DNA of 64,000 nt from Theropithecus gelada (GCF_003255815.1 NC_037669.1:52812093-52876092), one strand, 5' to 3'; shown: positions 10,860-22,385, counted from the first letter of the stretch. Notes: a model not told the origin generated them from the letters alone. Program-made: numbers and translations.

Positions 10860-11905
10860 GAAGAGAGTGGGCATGGTAGCTTAGTGGCTATGCAGGATAG
10901 ACACAGAGTCCTAGACTTGTGACTTCCCCAGTTTGACTGTGAGGCTACATCTGCACCTCCTGTCTGGCAGTGACAAAGCCACCTCCTCTAGCTCAGAAGA
11001 TCCATAAGAAATAGACACCTTAAATCCTCTTTTGCAGTCATCTCTTTATTTCCCAAAGCTTCTGTTACCGAAGAATTAACAGATTTTTGTTGACTTGCAC
11101 AGGGCTCTCCTGCCCTGACTTCTCTTGGAAAATTCCACTAAGGTTCCAAATATATTAATCCATAATTGTGGCTCAATTCAGCTTGCAGTAAGAGTTCAGT
11201 GTGCGCATGTTGCACTCTGCCATGGCTGTTCCACCCGTGGTCCTGTCAACAAGGCCATTTCACCCACTCATCGAATTCCTGCCAGGCCTTAAAAGCCAGT
11301 TATAAATGGTAGCTGATACCCTGGGAGATCCCTCAAGGCCAGTGGATCGCCGCTGCTATCTGATCCTAACTTATCCCAATCGATCCTATCTCTCTGGTCT
11401 GAACTCCTAACTCCATTCCCTGACTCTGATCCCTACCTCTGCCCCCTTCTATATTATTGTATCTTGTCTTTCCTCTTGACATTTGGATCTCAGGGCTCCT
11501 GAATAATTTTTGATTTGCATAACCATTGTAGAAGTTAGGGACTGTATCTTTGCTCCCCATTAAGGAGGACTCAGATAAGGTTTGTCCCCAACAGAATTGT
11601 GATGAAGATACAAGTTTGCCTCTACCGCTTTCCCATCTCATTTCAGGGCCCCTAATCCAGAGTTGATGCTTCTGCCCCACCTGGCACTATTTACAATGCT
11701 TCGCTCTGAGTTGACAATCACCATTACCCTTAAGACACCAGCTGAGAAGGTTTAAGAATGATTCCCCCCATCCTCATAAAGCTATGGATTTTCCAAGAAG
11801 TTCTGAGAACCAGCAATGCCTGCAAGACCTTGTGGAAATTTCTTATTGTATTTTCTAGCATCCCCTTCCCCAGCCTTTTCTTGGGTAGTTTCTCTTATAC
11901 TCCAT
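10860..11905. other. Unique sequence, no gene supported
   Basis: The longest open frame is 104 codons on the minus strand (11366-11680). It has no recognised domain, signal peptide or conserved motif. No repeat family recognised. I cannot exclude an unrecognised exon. Confidence 0.4.
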
Positions 11906-11925
11906 TCACATGGCTGCTGTGTTTT

Positions 11926-12237
11926 TTGTTTTGTTTTGTTTTGTTTGTCTTTTGTTTTTTGAGACAGAGTCTCACTCTGTCACCCAGGCCTAAGTGCAGT
12001 GGTGTGATCTCAGCTCACTGCATACTCAACATCCTGGGTTCAACTGATCCTCCCATCTCACCCTCCTGAGTAGCTGGGACTACAGGCAGACACCACCATG
12101 CCCAGCTAATTTTTGTATTTTTTGTAGAGACAGAGTCTATGTTACTCACCCCAGTATCAAATTCCTGGGCTCAAGTGATCCTCCCACCTTAGCCTCCCAA
12201 AGTGCTGGGATTACAGGCGTGAGCCACAGCGCCCGGC
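11926..12237 (-). mobile_element. Alu (full dimer, antisense)
   Basis: T-rich tail first, then 'gagacagagtctcactctgt', ending at the Alu start 'gcgcccggc'. Flanking direct repeats tggctgctgtgtttt (11911-11925) and tggctgccatgtttt (12238-12252) mark the target-site duplication. Confidence 0.95.
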
Positions 12238-12520
12238 TGGCTGCCATGTTTTGATGTGACTCACTGTCTTCATAACAGTTAGTTGGTTCACCTGACCCAG
12301 CCCAACCCAATCAGTCTTTCCTTGAGAATGTTTTGTTTTTGTCTTTTTAAAAAAAAGAATACTAAAATAGAGAATAATAATTAGTTGTTATGGTTGGGGG
12401 AGCTATAAGGTAAAAACACAAGACTTATTCACAACCCTTTTGACCACCTGTGTCAGTTCAGGTCTTTGTTTTATTATTTGGTTTCCTTTGCCTCCATCTC
12501 AGCTGGGTCATGATGCTTTC

Positions 12521-12839
12521 TTTTTAAATTTTTATTTTATTAATTTCTTATTTGTTTTGAGGCAAGAGCTTGCTCTGTTGCTCAGACTATAGTGCAGTGG
12601 TACGAGCATGGCTCACTGTAGCCTTAACCTCCCAGGCTCAAGTGATCCCAATGCCTCAGCCTCTCGAGTAGCTGGGACCACAGATGTGCGCCCCCACACC
12701 CAGCTAATTTTTTATTTTTTGTAGAGATAGGATCATACTATACTGCCCAGACTGGTTTCAAACTCCTGGGCTCAAGCAATCCTCCTGCCTTGGCCTCCCA
12801 AAATGTTAGGATTACAGGCGTGAGCCACTGTGCCCAGCT
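12521..12839 (-). mobile_element. AluJ-type (antisense)
   Basis: A full dimer with many differences from younger Alus: 'gaggcaagagcttgctctgt' and tgttaggattacaggcgtgag. The tail is AT-rich instead of pure T. Confidence 0.9.
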
Positions 12840-13097
12840 AGTTCAAGTCTTTAGAGGAGCAGGTGCCAAGGTGGTATTAGACATAGAAGAGATTTCTTAG
12901 GGAAACACCTTTAAAGGGTAAAGAGGAAGAAGCAAGAAAAAGGCAGGGAGAGAGAACCTCAGACTGCGATGCAGCTCTGACACCTGAAATGAGAGGGGGA
13001 AGGAAGGAAGATTGGTTAGGAAGAGCCTCAGATTACAGCACAGTTTTAAGAAAGTTTTGGCCAGGTCTTGGAGAATTGTAGAGCCAAAGTTGCCCAT

Positions 13098-13230
13098 TGA
13101 GCCAGGCTTGGTGGTGTGTCCATGTGGTGCCAGCTACTTGGGAGGCTGAGATAGAAGGATCACTTGAGCCCAGGAATTTAAGACCAGCCTGAGCAACATA
13201 GCAAGACCCATCTTTTTAAAAAATACACAT
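13098..13230 (+). mobile_element. Free left Alu monomer (FLAM)
   Basis: Starts 'agccaggcttggtggtgtg' and ends 'gcaagacccatctttttaaa' with no right arm, as in a fossil left monomer. It joins the 5' end directly to the 'ccagctacttgggaggctga' box, without the 'gcactttgggaggc' part of a dimeric Alu. Confidence 0.85.
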
Positions 13231-13414
13231 TAGAGGACTAGACCAGCAATAGACCCACAATATGTTTACTCATTGACCAGAAACAGTGTGAGGGAAATGT
13301 GTCCTCAGCAAAATGCCACTGTGAATCCAGGGGGCTACAACTAGGCCTTTCAGCCCACTCTGCTCCCCACAGCAGGCTCTCTTAAAGGAGTCTAGTGGTC
13401 CAGTCATCCAAGAA

Positions 13415-13620
13415 GCAGACACCAAGACAGAATTCAGTGTGCAAGGATGGTATTAGGTGGAGAGGAAATGGGGAAGGGAGCCAGGGAAGGATGGGAGAAC
13501 CGCTGGACTCCAATACAAGTTAAACCTTAGGTCAAAGAGAGTGAGAAGGAGCATCCTGAACTACCATGCGGTCCAAGGAAGGCCTGACAATGTTGCTGGG
13601 AAGTCCTCAAGCCAAAATTG
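13415..13620 (+). repeat. Ancient interspersed repeat, family not named
   Basis: 'caagaagcagacaccaagac' and the following ggaaatggggaagggagcc resemble the two halves flanking Tigger1 at 5215-5257 and 7690-7800. This appears to be an unsplit relative. Confidence 0.4.
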
Positions 13621-13764
13621 GTCTTGAGGGGGTTCCGGGTCTTCCAGGAATGGACGTGCTTTCCTATTTCTGACACACACAGTCACTGGCTGGGAGCAGC
13701 ACATGGAAAGTATCATCTCAGCACAAAAACAGGCAATGAATTTCAGCAGCTGGGGAGGGAGGTT

Positions 13765-13784
13765 CATGAAACTGCAGTTTCATG
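13765..13784. repeat. Perfect 20-bp palindrome
   Basis: CATGAAACTGCAGTTTCATG equals its own reverse complement with no loop. It is centred on a PstI-type ctgcag, and a second ctgcagttcc follows at 13788. Confidence 0.97.
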
Positions 13785-13984
13785 TAGCTGCAGTTCCCTC
13801 AGGCACATTCTCATGGCCACCTCAAGGAGACCTGAGTGATGCATTTACATAGCCTCCAACACCACCATGCAGAGAGAAAGCTAGCCTGCTGCAAGAATGA
13901 CATCAACGTATTGAGCAAAAGGATAGAGAATCCTGGCACGAAGCCCTGAATACAACTTCTTCCTGAAATCCAGTTTTGCCTGCC

Positions 13985-14100
13985 TGTCGCATTGTTTAGC
14001 TGTTCACATTTTCCTTGCTGAGCCAATAAGTTCCTCTTTTCGCTCATATTAATTAAAGTTGTGTTTCTGTCATTTGCCATCAAAAGAATCCTGATATAGA
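13985..14100 (+). repeat. Ancient repeat 3' end, family not named
   Basis: 'gagccaataagttcctcttt' followed by 'gtgtttctgtcatttgcca' resembles the ends of the elements at 22300-22380 and 33890-33930. Confidence 0.45.
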
Positions 14101-14271
14101 CCTAAAGGAAACAAATTTGAATTGCAAAATTTTAGCGTTGTGACCAGCCATTAGGGGAAATATTTTTGGTTAGGGAATTCAAATCATGTCAACTAACAGG
14201 ATCTAGGTACTAGGAATACACAGACAAATGAGACTGATGTAGGTGTTCCCTACAACAATTGTCAACTGAGG

Positions 14272-14573
14272 CCAGGCACAGTGGCTCATGCCTATAACCC
14301 TAACACTTTGGGAGGCTGAGGTGGAAGGTTCACCTGAAGTTAGGAGTTCGAGACCAGCCTGAACAACAAAGCAAGACCCCGCCTCTCCAAAATATTTAAA
14401 AATTAGCTGGGCATGATGGTGCATGCCTGTAGTCACAGCTACTTGGGAGGCTGAGGCCGGAAGATTACTTAAGCCCAGGAGTTTGAAGCTGCAGCGAGCT
14501 ATGATTGTGCCACTGCACTCCAGCCTGGTGACAGAGCGAGACTCCAACTCAAAACAAAAACAAAACAAAACCC
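14272..14573 (+). mobile_element. AluJ-type element
   Basis: A full dimer starting 'aggccaggcacagtggctca'. The middle carries 'aaaatatttaaaaattagct' and the tail is a CAAAA repeat. It lies just upstream of an L2 3' end. Confidence 0.92.
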
Positions 14574-14599
14574 AACTGTCAATTTAAATTGAATGTGAT

Positions 14600-14735
14600 A
14601 GATAAATGGCTGCTTCTTTACTAAACTTTGAATTATTTAAGAGTCGGAACCATGTATTGTATCTCTCATATCTCCAGCATGTATAGTGGCACCTAGCACA
14701 TAAGTCTCAATAAATAGTTATTGGATAAATGAGAT
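14600..14735 (+). repeat. L2 LINE 3' end
   Basis: 'tagtggcacctagcacataa' then gtctcaataaatagttattgg is the L2 terminal region. Confidence 0.65.
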
Positions 14736-14771
14736 GGAGTCTCTGCCCTCAGTGAGCTCCCAGACACATAA

Positions 14772-15068
14772 AATACATGCCTGTAATCCTAGTGCTTTAG
14801 GGGGCTAAGGAGGGAGGATCATTTGAGACCAGCCTGAGCAATATAGTGAGACCCCAGCTCTACAAAATTAAAAAAAAAAAAATTAGCCGGGTGTAGTGGT
14901 GCATGCCTGTGATTCCAGCTATTCAGGAGGCTGAGATGGAAGGATCCCTTGAGCCCAGGAGGTTGATGCTGCACTGAGTCATGATCGCACCACTGCACTC
15001 CAGCCTGGGTGACAGAGTGAGACCCTGTCTCCAAAAAAAAGAAAAAGAAGAAAAATTAAAAATTAAAA
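14772..15068 (+). mobile_element. AluJ-type element, 5' truncated
   Basis: Starts at 'catgcctgtaatcctagtgc', so the first bases are missing. It has both monomers, a 13-A linker at 14871-14883 and an A-rich tail. Confidence 0.9.
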
Positions 15069-15309
15069 CCCCAATACAGTAAGTGCCATAACAGAATTTT
15101 ATGCAAGATGCTATGGAATTGAAGAGCAAGGAGTATTTAATTCTTCCTTGAGGGATCAGAAAATATTTTATCACCAAGCTGGACTGTAAGTAATAAATAA
15201 GACTACAGCAATGAGAGAAGGTAAAAATGCCTTTCTAAGCAGCAGAAACCATCTACAAAGATATAATGGCATAAAAATATGAGGAAGTTTTAGAAACAGC
15301 AAAGAGAAT

Positions 15310-15420
15310 TTGTCTAGACCACAAGCTCCTGTGTCATAAACTGAGTCTTATTCATTAGTGGGTATCCAATACTTAGGAAACGCCCTGGAACATAGTAGGT
15401 GCTCAATACATTTTAAGAAT
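15310..15420 (+). repeat. L2 LINE 3' end
   Basis: 'gaccacaagctcctgtgtca' then 'ggaacatagtaggtgctcaa' matches the L2 end. Confidence 0.65.
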
Positions 15421-15534
15421 AGTATTTCAAAGTAGCTGAAGCATGGTGGTGTGTGAAGACAGGTGGAGGGAGGCAAGGCAACAAACAAGTTGGAACCAGG
15501 TAGTGATAAATAATGATAGAAGAATAATAAAGTA

Positions 15535-15790
15535 TCAACAATAGCAAACATTAATAATGTGCTTGATGTATACCAGGTCCTGTCCTGAAAAATTCCCATG
15601 CATCATCTCATTTAATCCTTCAACGATCGTAGGAAATAGGCACTATTTCATACTATAGTCCCTTTTCTACAGCTAGAAAATGCAGATGCTCAGCTAGGGG
15701 AGTGGCTTCACCAAAGACAAACAAGAAGGTTGGGACAGAACTGGGATTCAAACCTGGGCCTGGCTAATTCCAGAGCCAGGGTGCATCTGA
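15535..15790 (-). repeat. MIR SINE (antisense)
   Basis: Nearly full antisense MIR: atcatctcatttaatccttc, then taggaaataggcactatttc, then 'gggattcaaacctgggcctg'. Confidence 0.85.
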
Positions 15791-15994
15791 GGCAATGGGG
15801 AGCCATTTAAGATCTGTGTGACACTCTCAGGTGACCCTGCGTCTACCACCCCTTTCTCCACCTCTCTGCTATGCAGTCTCAGAGGTGAGCTCAGGTATGG
15901 TCAGAGCAATATGACAACATTGGATGGGAGAGGCCAAGTCCATCAGGAATGAGATGGGGGTGGATGCCAGGAAATGGTCTTCTAACCCACTCTC

Positions 15995-16186
15995 ACACCC
16001 ACGTATTGAGGACTTGTTCTGTACCCGGCCCTGTGTTCAGCATTTCCTTTGCATCCTTCTTATCCATTGTCCCTGTATGCAATCCCACCAGACACATGGG
16101 GATTCTGAAGCTCAGAGAAGCATAGGGTCTTGTTCAAGGCCATTTAGCTAGTTAGTAGCAAAGCAAAAATTCTCACCCAGGTGTTT
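15995..16186 (-). repeat. MIR SINE (antisense), left part, split by a retrocopy
   Basis: 'gattctgaagctcagagaag', then tagctagttagtagcaaagc, then 'attctcacccaggtgttt'. The MIR continues at 16549 after the inserted retrocopy. Confidence 0.7.
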
Positions 16187-16548
16187 CTTTTTTTCTTTCT
16201 TTCTTTCTTTTTTTTTTTTTTTTTTTAACGTGTTTCCCTTTATTACTGACCATTTCTATACGTTCATCCATGCTGGGTGGAGGAATTTCTCAAGCCTGAA
16301 TTCCACTTTAGAAATTCAGATTCCTATTTCTGTCCTATTTCTGACTCTATAGGACACAGGTCCCTGAAGGTCCCATTGACTCCAAGTCAACATTTCTCCC
16401 CAGTCCTGACTTTGCTGAATCACCTTTCCTAGCTTATTCACACAGAGCAGGTCTGAAATGATGGATTCTGTGATCCCTTTAAGTTGCACCTAACTCTTAT
16501 GTTTCAGTTTCTCAGGCCCAGGAAGAAAGCGTTTGATATATGCACCTG
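16187..16548 (-). pseudogene. Short processed retrocopy of an unidentified mRNA
   Basis: On the minus strand this 362-bp insert has a 322-bp body, an AATAAA signal (complement of 16239-16244) and then a 40-nt A-rich tail (16187-16226, with a few G). It is bounded by the 11-bp direct repeat cccaggtgttt (16176-16186 and 16549-16559) and splits a MIR, so it is an L1-mediated insertion of the 3' part of a polyadenylated RNA. It is not Alu, L1 or 7SL. One frame at the 5' end reads AYIKRFLPGPEKLKHKS then stop, which could be the C-terminus of the source protein, the rest being 3' UTR. I could not identify the parent gene. 5' truncation is typical. Confidence 0.8.
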
Positions 16549-16640
16549 CCCAGGTGTTTTTGACTTTTAAACGCATGTTCTTCTCATAGCAGAAGACTGC
16601 TTTTTTCCAGTTTTTATTTTAATCAACTTATTCTTCTAGC
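16549..16640 (-). repeat. MIR SINE, right part after the retrocopy
   Basis: 'tttttgacttttaaacgcat' then gttcttctcatagc continues the antisense MIR end (its 'gactccaaagcccatgctct' region). This supports the retrocopy's borders. Confidence 0.55.
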
Positions 16641-18159
16641 CTATCATGGTCATAAAATGATAAGGGGCTGTCTCCAAAGTTTGAGGGATTGTGTCAAACC
16701 CTAGGTTTTACCAAACACACAAATGCCTGCTAGTGGCCAGGGCCCTTCCCGTTTTCTCAGTTTTTCTCTGTGATCACCTGAGTAAATAGGTCTGTTGCTG
16801 CTTCCCAAGCCCAGCCACAATCTAAATAAGTTGGTTTAAGAAGGATTTCACCCATAGGATTAATTGGGGAAATTCCAAAGCATTAACATCTTTTACTAGT
16901 TTTCACAGAGGAAGAATTACCCTCTTCCCAATCTGTGTCATCAGTGAAAAACACTCGTTTATCTCTGTTTTAAAACCTGAAGTTCTGTTTAAATGTGTTC
17001 TTTAAAGTTATCCTCTGATAAGCTTGGATCTATAAATGAAAGCTCTCTGGCTGAAAAAAAAAAATTGGTAACAACTTCTAAGCTAGCTGTCAGAAAATGT
17101 GGTAATTGGAGAAAAAATGAGTTTGAGGCATCGGTGCAATCACACCATTATGTAAACTGTTTCTTTCTCCTTCTGCTTCATCCAGAAGTGGGAAAGGACC
17201 CCTTTAGGGAGTGTGGCAGAGACCTCTCTTGCCAAACAAGAATGCTAAAAAGGACAACTGAGACTGCTCACTAATGACCATCCTGCAATGACTAACAAGA
17301 GAGGATTTGAATCAGAGAAGCCACTGGAGGTTGAGATGTCTCTGGAAGGACATTTAATGTCAACTGGTTTGAAGCATGTCCAGCATCGATAAGCTCTAGG
17401 AGGATTTAATGTTAGAATAGACTCAGAGCATTTCAAAAATATCATCTGCCCAGCAACCAAGTTGATTCTTAGTTCTGGCTCTTTCTGTCTTGCCCCATCG
17501 GATAGCAATTTATGTTAAAAGCTAAGGCTCAATGGGGGAAAGGTGACTTGCTTGAGGTCCCAGAACGAGGAGGTGACAGATTCAGGGCTTATTCTCCAAG
17601 CTGTTTGTAGCTGTTCTCCAAATCTATATTGTATTTGTAGATGATCTTAAGGAGAAAAATCAGGTCTACTTGATGTCATCTTTCACTCTATTCAAAACAA
17701 AAGTTTATCATTAACCCTAAGAGTCTCCCTTAGTCTAAATCAGTTCTTCAGCAAAGCAGTTAAAGAGACGATGTGTCATTGAGGTCCTTGGATTCTACCC
17801 CACCCCCGCCCCCACTTTTTTGTTTTACCTTTTTCCTCTTCCTCTTGCCCTAAGACTCATCTCAACCTGCTTCTGTTCTCTGGCCTCATTTCCTCTCTCC
17901 AATTAAAACCTATTTTCAGAAAAGGGTGCATATATCCACATTGAAATGCTTGAGCAACTGCATTTTAACAAAGAGATATGAATGGCCTAAGTCAGATGAA
18001 TTAATATTTAATGGTAGAACTTTGGAAACTATCTAATGCTGAAAAGGATATCTTAATAAAACAGTCTTCCCAGGGCACCCAAATTCATTCCAACAAGGAA
18101 CCATCTATATATATTATGAATCAGATCAATTTCATCAACTTTGTAGATTTAGGCCAGTT
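16641..18159. other. Unique sequence, no gene supported
   Basis: Open frames at 16993-17274 (+, 93 codons) and 17245-17508 (-, 87 codons) overlap on opposite strands and neither carries a recognisable domain. A C-rich tract ccccacccccgcccccac lies at 17799-17816. No repeat family recognised. Confidence 0.4.
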
Positions 18160-18289
18160 TCAGTAAGAGGCAGTACAGTGCATCAGAAACCACACTGGCC
18201 TAGGAATCATCTGAACTTTGTTTTTCTCATGTGTAAGTATTGGAGATTGTACCTTCTGGTCTCATGCTTAATATTGGTAGAATTCAGTG

Positions 18290-18515
18290 GTGGATTTTTA
18301 AGAGTGATGACTGCAAGCAATCATACCTGGATTGGGATGCCTTATCTGTCACTCATTTGCCATTGGGGGAGAGCTTGGTGACTCACTGACCCTCACAAGC
18401 CTTATCCTCCTCATCTGTATAATGGGGATTAAAAGTGCCTACCTTGGAGTGTTGTGAGAAACTCAAGATGTATGTTGCATGAAAGGGCTTAATAAGTATT
18501 AGTCATAATCATCAC
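18290..18515 (+). repeat. MIR SINE
   Basis: 'cctcctcatctgtataatgg', then taccttggagtgttgtgaga, then 'aagggcttaataagtattag'. Confidence 0.75.
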
Positions 18516-19036
18516 CTTCAGTTAAAAGGTGATCAGCTCTTCCTCAAGCTGCAGCCTGTCATCTGTTGGGTGAATATTGTTTCAATAAAGTGGGGGAAAG
18601 AAACTTTCATTAGTGTTACTGATTCTCTAACCTAACTTCAGAGAGAAATTTATGTCCAAAACAATAGGAAGTCTATTATGAAGAAGGAAAATAATTTCTT
18701 TCTTAAACAAATGGAGCTTTAATATTCTAATTTTTCACCCTAGCATTTATGAGTCACTGAAATTAATTGGGTTCGGTATTGAAAGAAACATATTATCCCG
18801 CTGTAGTTTTCATAATCAGCTCCCTGGAAAGTATTTTTAAAGAGAAATCAGTATGTCACACCTGGCCAGCATTATAACATGATTAGTTCTGAAATTAAAG
18901 AGAAAAAATATCACATTTTACTAAGCCTTCTTAGTAATAAAGTTGGATTCTAGCCATGCAATAGTTAGTGGCAATTCCAATCACCCTCACAGTTGGTGTG
19001 AAGCACACCCAATAAACTATATAAAAATGGTGTGTT

Positions 19037-19333
19037 GGCCGGGTGCGGTGGCTCACGCCTGTAATCCCAGCACTTTGGGAGGCCAAGGCGGGCAGATCAC
19101 GAGGTCAGGAGATCAAGACCATCCTGGCAAACATAGTGAAACCCCATCTCTACTAAAAATACAAAAAATTAGCCAGGCGTGGTGGCAGGTGCCTGTAGTC
19201 CCAGCTACTCGGGAGGCTGAGGCAGGAGAATGGCGTGAACTCAGGAGGCAGAGCTTGCAGCGAGCCGAAATCGAGCCACTGAACTCCAGCCTGGGTGACA
19301 GAGCAAGACTCTGTCTCAAAAAAAAAAACAAAA
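19037..19333 (+). mobile_element. AluY-like element
   Basis: Full dimer from 'ggccgggtgcggtggctcac'. 'cgaggtcaggagatcaagac' followed by catcctggcaaacat is the AluY-type pattern. Matching direct repeats aaaaatggtgtgtt flank it (19023-19036 and 19334-19347). One of the younger insertions here. Confidence 0.95.
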
Positions 19334-19694
19334 AAAAATGGTGTGTTTTGTTCACCGAAATTTAAAATGTTTATCATATTTTGAAACATCCCATTACTCA
19401 CCTGAGCTCCTTGCAGTGTCATTGATTTCTTTTGTATCCCCTTTCTTTAGTGTACAAGTAAATGCAGATTCTTTATCAGAAATATAGACCAGCAAAAAGC
19501 AAAAAATATCCCCCAAACTCTGCCATCTACTTACCCAAATCAGATGCCTAGAAGGCATCTTTGATTTCTCTGCAAATCAGAACACTTTGGAACAATCACT
19601 TAGTCTTGTTGATTCCACTTCCTTAGTAACACTGGAATCTGGAATCTCTCCATCCCATGGCCCCCTAACCTAGGTCAAGCCCTTCTCCTGTCTC

Positions 19695-19890
19695 ACCTAG
19701 ATCCTTGCTCCTTAAAATGTGATCCATGGGCCAGCAGCATTGACGTTAACTGATAACTTGTTAGAAATGCAAAGTTGCAGGCTCTTTCCCAGATATACTG
19801 AATCAGAATTTGTGTTTTATCAAGTTATCTGGGGGTGATTCATATGTACCATAAAATTGGAAATATGCTGCCCTAAACCAGGTCAGGGGC
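19695..19890 (+). repeat. MER5A-type hAT transposon remnant
   Basis: 'aaaatgtgatccatgggcca', then acttgttagaaatgcaaagt, then 'gaatcagaatttgtgtttta' follows the MER5A order. It is a non-autonomous hAT-Charlie element. Confidence 0.75.
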
Positions 19891-19939
19891 AGGGACCCAC
19901 ACTGTGCAGTTCTAACAAGCTCCTAGGTGATGACCAGTG

Positions 19940-20645
19940 CGGCTCTCCTCATTTATTTTCCTCCCTAGCCTTCTTCCAATCCAATCAATAGTTTGCCAAC
20001 AAAATAATATTTCTAAAGTGTATTTGACAACATCACTTTCCAGCTTAAAACTCTTCAGAAGTCCCTGGAGTGGACATTTGTTTCACTAGTAATTCGCTAA
20101 TAATGGTAGTTGTTTTTGTTTTTGTGCTGTCGATTTGGGTTTTCATTGCTTTGGAGTGGTGGTTTGGTTGACATCCTTCCAAGTTCAGGAAATGCCTCAC
20201 TGTCCAACTCTTGATGGAAGGCAAAGGTGGCCTCCTCTGACATAGGAGCTGAAAAGCCCAGAGATGCTCTTTTTTGTCAGACTCTCTGGCAACCAGAGCC
20301 TGAACATATGACCTTGGTTTGGCCAAGCTGCTGCGTCCTCTTGGGATTTTGAATCTGGAGTTGATGATGACAAGAAACAAACACAGAGGAGCAGTCCAAA
20401 CCCAAATTGAGTGTTGACCCAATTTCTAGGGGTGGAAGTGACGGAGGTATGCAGGACTGGAGGTGTAGGCCATCTAAACCAAAATATCCAGTGTGCAGCA
20501 GTGAGAGTGGCAGTATCCTCAACAGTCTGGTTCTGAGGTTGGTTTTTACCTGTGGTTCTGGCTGTTTACATTCCCTTTGTTCCTGCCCATTTTCTAACCC
20601 TGGTTCCCTACTCTTAGGGGCAACTCAGTGTGCTACCCAACGTAC
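19940..20645. other. Unique sequence, no gene supported
   Basis: The 125-codon minus-strand frame at 20045-20422 and the 164-codon plus-strand frame at 20407-20901 are the longest. The latter runs into antisense Alu sequence, so it is not a gene. Nothing recognisable remains. Confidence 0.4.
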
Positions 20646-20656
20646 TTATGTACTTT

Positions 20657-20941
20657 TTGTTGTTGTTGTTGTTGTTTTTAGACAGAGTCTTGCTCTGTTG
20701 GCAAGACTGGAGTGCAGTGGCGCAATCTCAGCTCACTGCAACCTTTGCCTCCCAGGTTTCAAGCAATTCTCCTGCCTCAGCCTCCCAGGTAGCTGGGATT
20801 ACAGGTGGCCGCCACCATACCCAGCTAAGTTTTGTATTTTTAGTAGAGATGGGGTTTCACCATGTTGGCCAGGCTGGTATCGAACTCCTGACCTCAGGTG
20901 ATCTGCCCGCCTCGCCCTCCTCCCACAGTGCTGGGATTCAA
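20657..20941 (-). mobile_element. Alu (antisense), 5' truncated
   Basis: GTT-rich tail, then 'agacagagtcttgctctgtt'. It stops at 'gtgctgggattca' without the terminal 'gagccaccgcgcccggcc', so its 5' end is lost. Direct repeats atgtacttt at 20648-20656 and 20942-20950. Confidence 0.93.
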
Positions 20942-21090
20942 ATGTACTTTCAGTTAATTCCCTTCTTGCTTATGTAATCCAGAGTTCGTTTCTGTGGCTT
21001 GCAACTAAGATCCCTGATTGGTAAAGCTAACTATCCATGAAAATCAAGTTGAAACTCCCTAAACTGGCTTTTGAAACCCTTCTTTATTTT

Positions 21091-21389
21091 ATTTTATTTA
21101 TTTATTTTTTCAAGACCAAGTCTAGCTCTGTCTCCCAGGCTGGAGCGCAGTGGCGCAATCTTAGCTCACTGCAACCTCCACCTCCCGAGTTCAAGCAATT
21201 CTCCTGCCTCAGCCTCCTGAGTAGCTGGGATTACAGGCACCCACCACCATGCCCAGCTAATTTTTGTATTTTTAATAGGGACGGGTTTCACTGTGTTGGC
21301 CAGGTTGGTCTTGAACTCCTGACCTTGTGATCCACCCTCCTTAGCTGCCCAAAGTGCTGGGATTACAAGCATGAGCCATCACGCCTGGC
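21091..21389 (-). mobile_element. AluS-type (antisense)
   Basis: TTTA-rich tail and a full dimer ending 'gagccatcacgcctggc'. Perfect 14-bp direct repeats cccttctttatttt at 21077-21090 and 21390-21403. Confidence 0.95.
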
Positions 21390-21404
21390 CCCTTCTTTAT
21401 TTTT

Positions 21405-21670
21405 ATGTTAGTTAAGGTTATGGTATCTGCTGAAATACATCAACTCTCACATCTCAGAAGCTTAGCACAATAGATTCCTTCTTGTGTACATTTAGCCCAA
21501 CATGTGTATTTCTGATTGCCAGGTGGTCCTGTAAGTGGTGGCTCAAGAATCCAAGCTCTTTCAATTTTGAGGCTCTTCCCTCTCCACCAATCCTCCATGA
21601 TGCTGGTCTGCATCACGCTGGTATGAATAGAAAGAATATAGCAGTCTTTAGCTGTGAGTATAATTAGGTA
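21405..21670 (+). repeat. Ancient repeat shared with three other loci, family not named
   Basis: 'aatccaagctctttcaattt', then gaggctcttccctctccacc. It shares its layout with 38000-38360, 41670-42010 and 53225-53470: a short AAT/ATAA-rich start, then gctcc/gctgg-rich text with ccatgatgctgg or equivalents. Confidence 0.35.
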
Positions 21671-21769
21671 TAAAGGCAGGTAGGACAGGTCACTGGGGCT
21701 GTGGCTGGGAGAATGGTACCAGATTGTAGGGCAAGACAGCTGAAAGCATATGGTAGAAATCTAGCTCTG

Positions 21770-22385
21770 TCAATCAAAGCTGCTTTAAGTTACAAATAAC
21801 AGAATCCTCCTCAAAACCATTGTAAGCCAGCCAAATAAAAGGAAAGAAATGTTTTATAAGAATAGAACAGCATGTATAAACACCTGTGGTATTTATTGCC
21901 CTATGGCCAGTCCTCCTTTCTCTGATGGTAGCACCATCGTTTTCCTTTGGGGAGCCACTTTTCCCTGCTCTCAGTTCATGTGATTCAGGTGGAATCAATC
22001 CCAACCCCTGGATCACATCTGGCCAATCAAGCATTCCATCTCCTCTAACACATTAATAGCCTTAGATTTGGGAATGGGACCCAAACCAACCAGTGGCTCA
22101 ATGATGAGTCCTTCCTTGGAACTTCTAGACTCTCTGCCTGGCATGAAAGTGTAAGAATCTATGTGTGGGGCCTCCAGCGGCCATATTCCTATCTTGAAGA
22201 AAGAGTCTGCCTGAAGCTGACGCCAACGCAGAAGAAAGTAGATCCAAGAAATAGAGACGGGTTCCTGACAACACTGAGCATCGGATCCAGCTATGGTTGA
22301 AGCTATTATTTTTAGTGTCTGTGGATTCCTTTTCATTTAAGCCAATAGAAGTCATATTTCTATCACTTATTTCCTGGAGTCTTAA
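21770..22385 (-). repeat. Ancient interspersed repeat, family not named
   Basis: The order 'cacatctggccaatcaagca', gcctgaagctgacgccaacg, 'atccagctatggttgaagct' and 'tttcatttaagccaatagaa' parallels the element at 33190-33930. It may belong to the MaLR/LTR or ancient DNA-transposon class. Strand is uncertain. Confidence 0.45.

Noticed and set aside
20407..20977. Open frames of 164 and 115 codons (+)
   Set aside because: They run through antisense Alu sequence. The frequent SRLECSGAISAHCNL-like text is the standard translation of antisense Alus.
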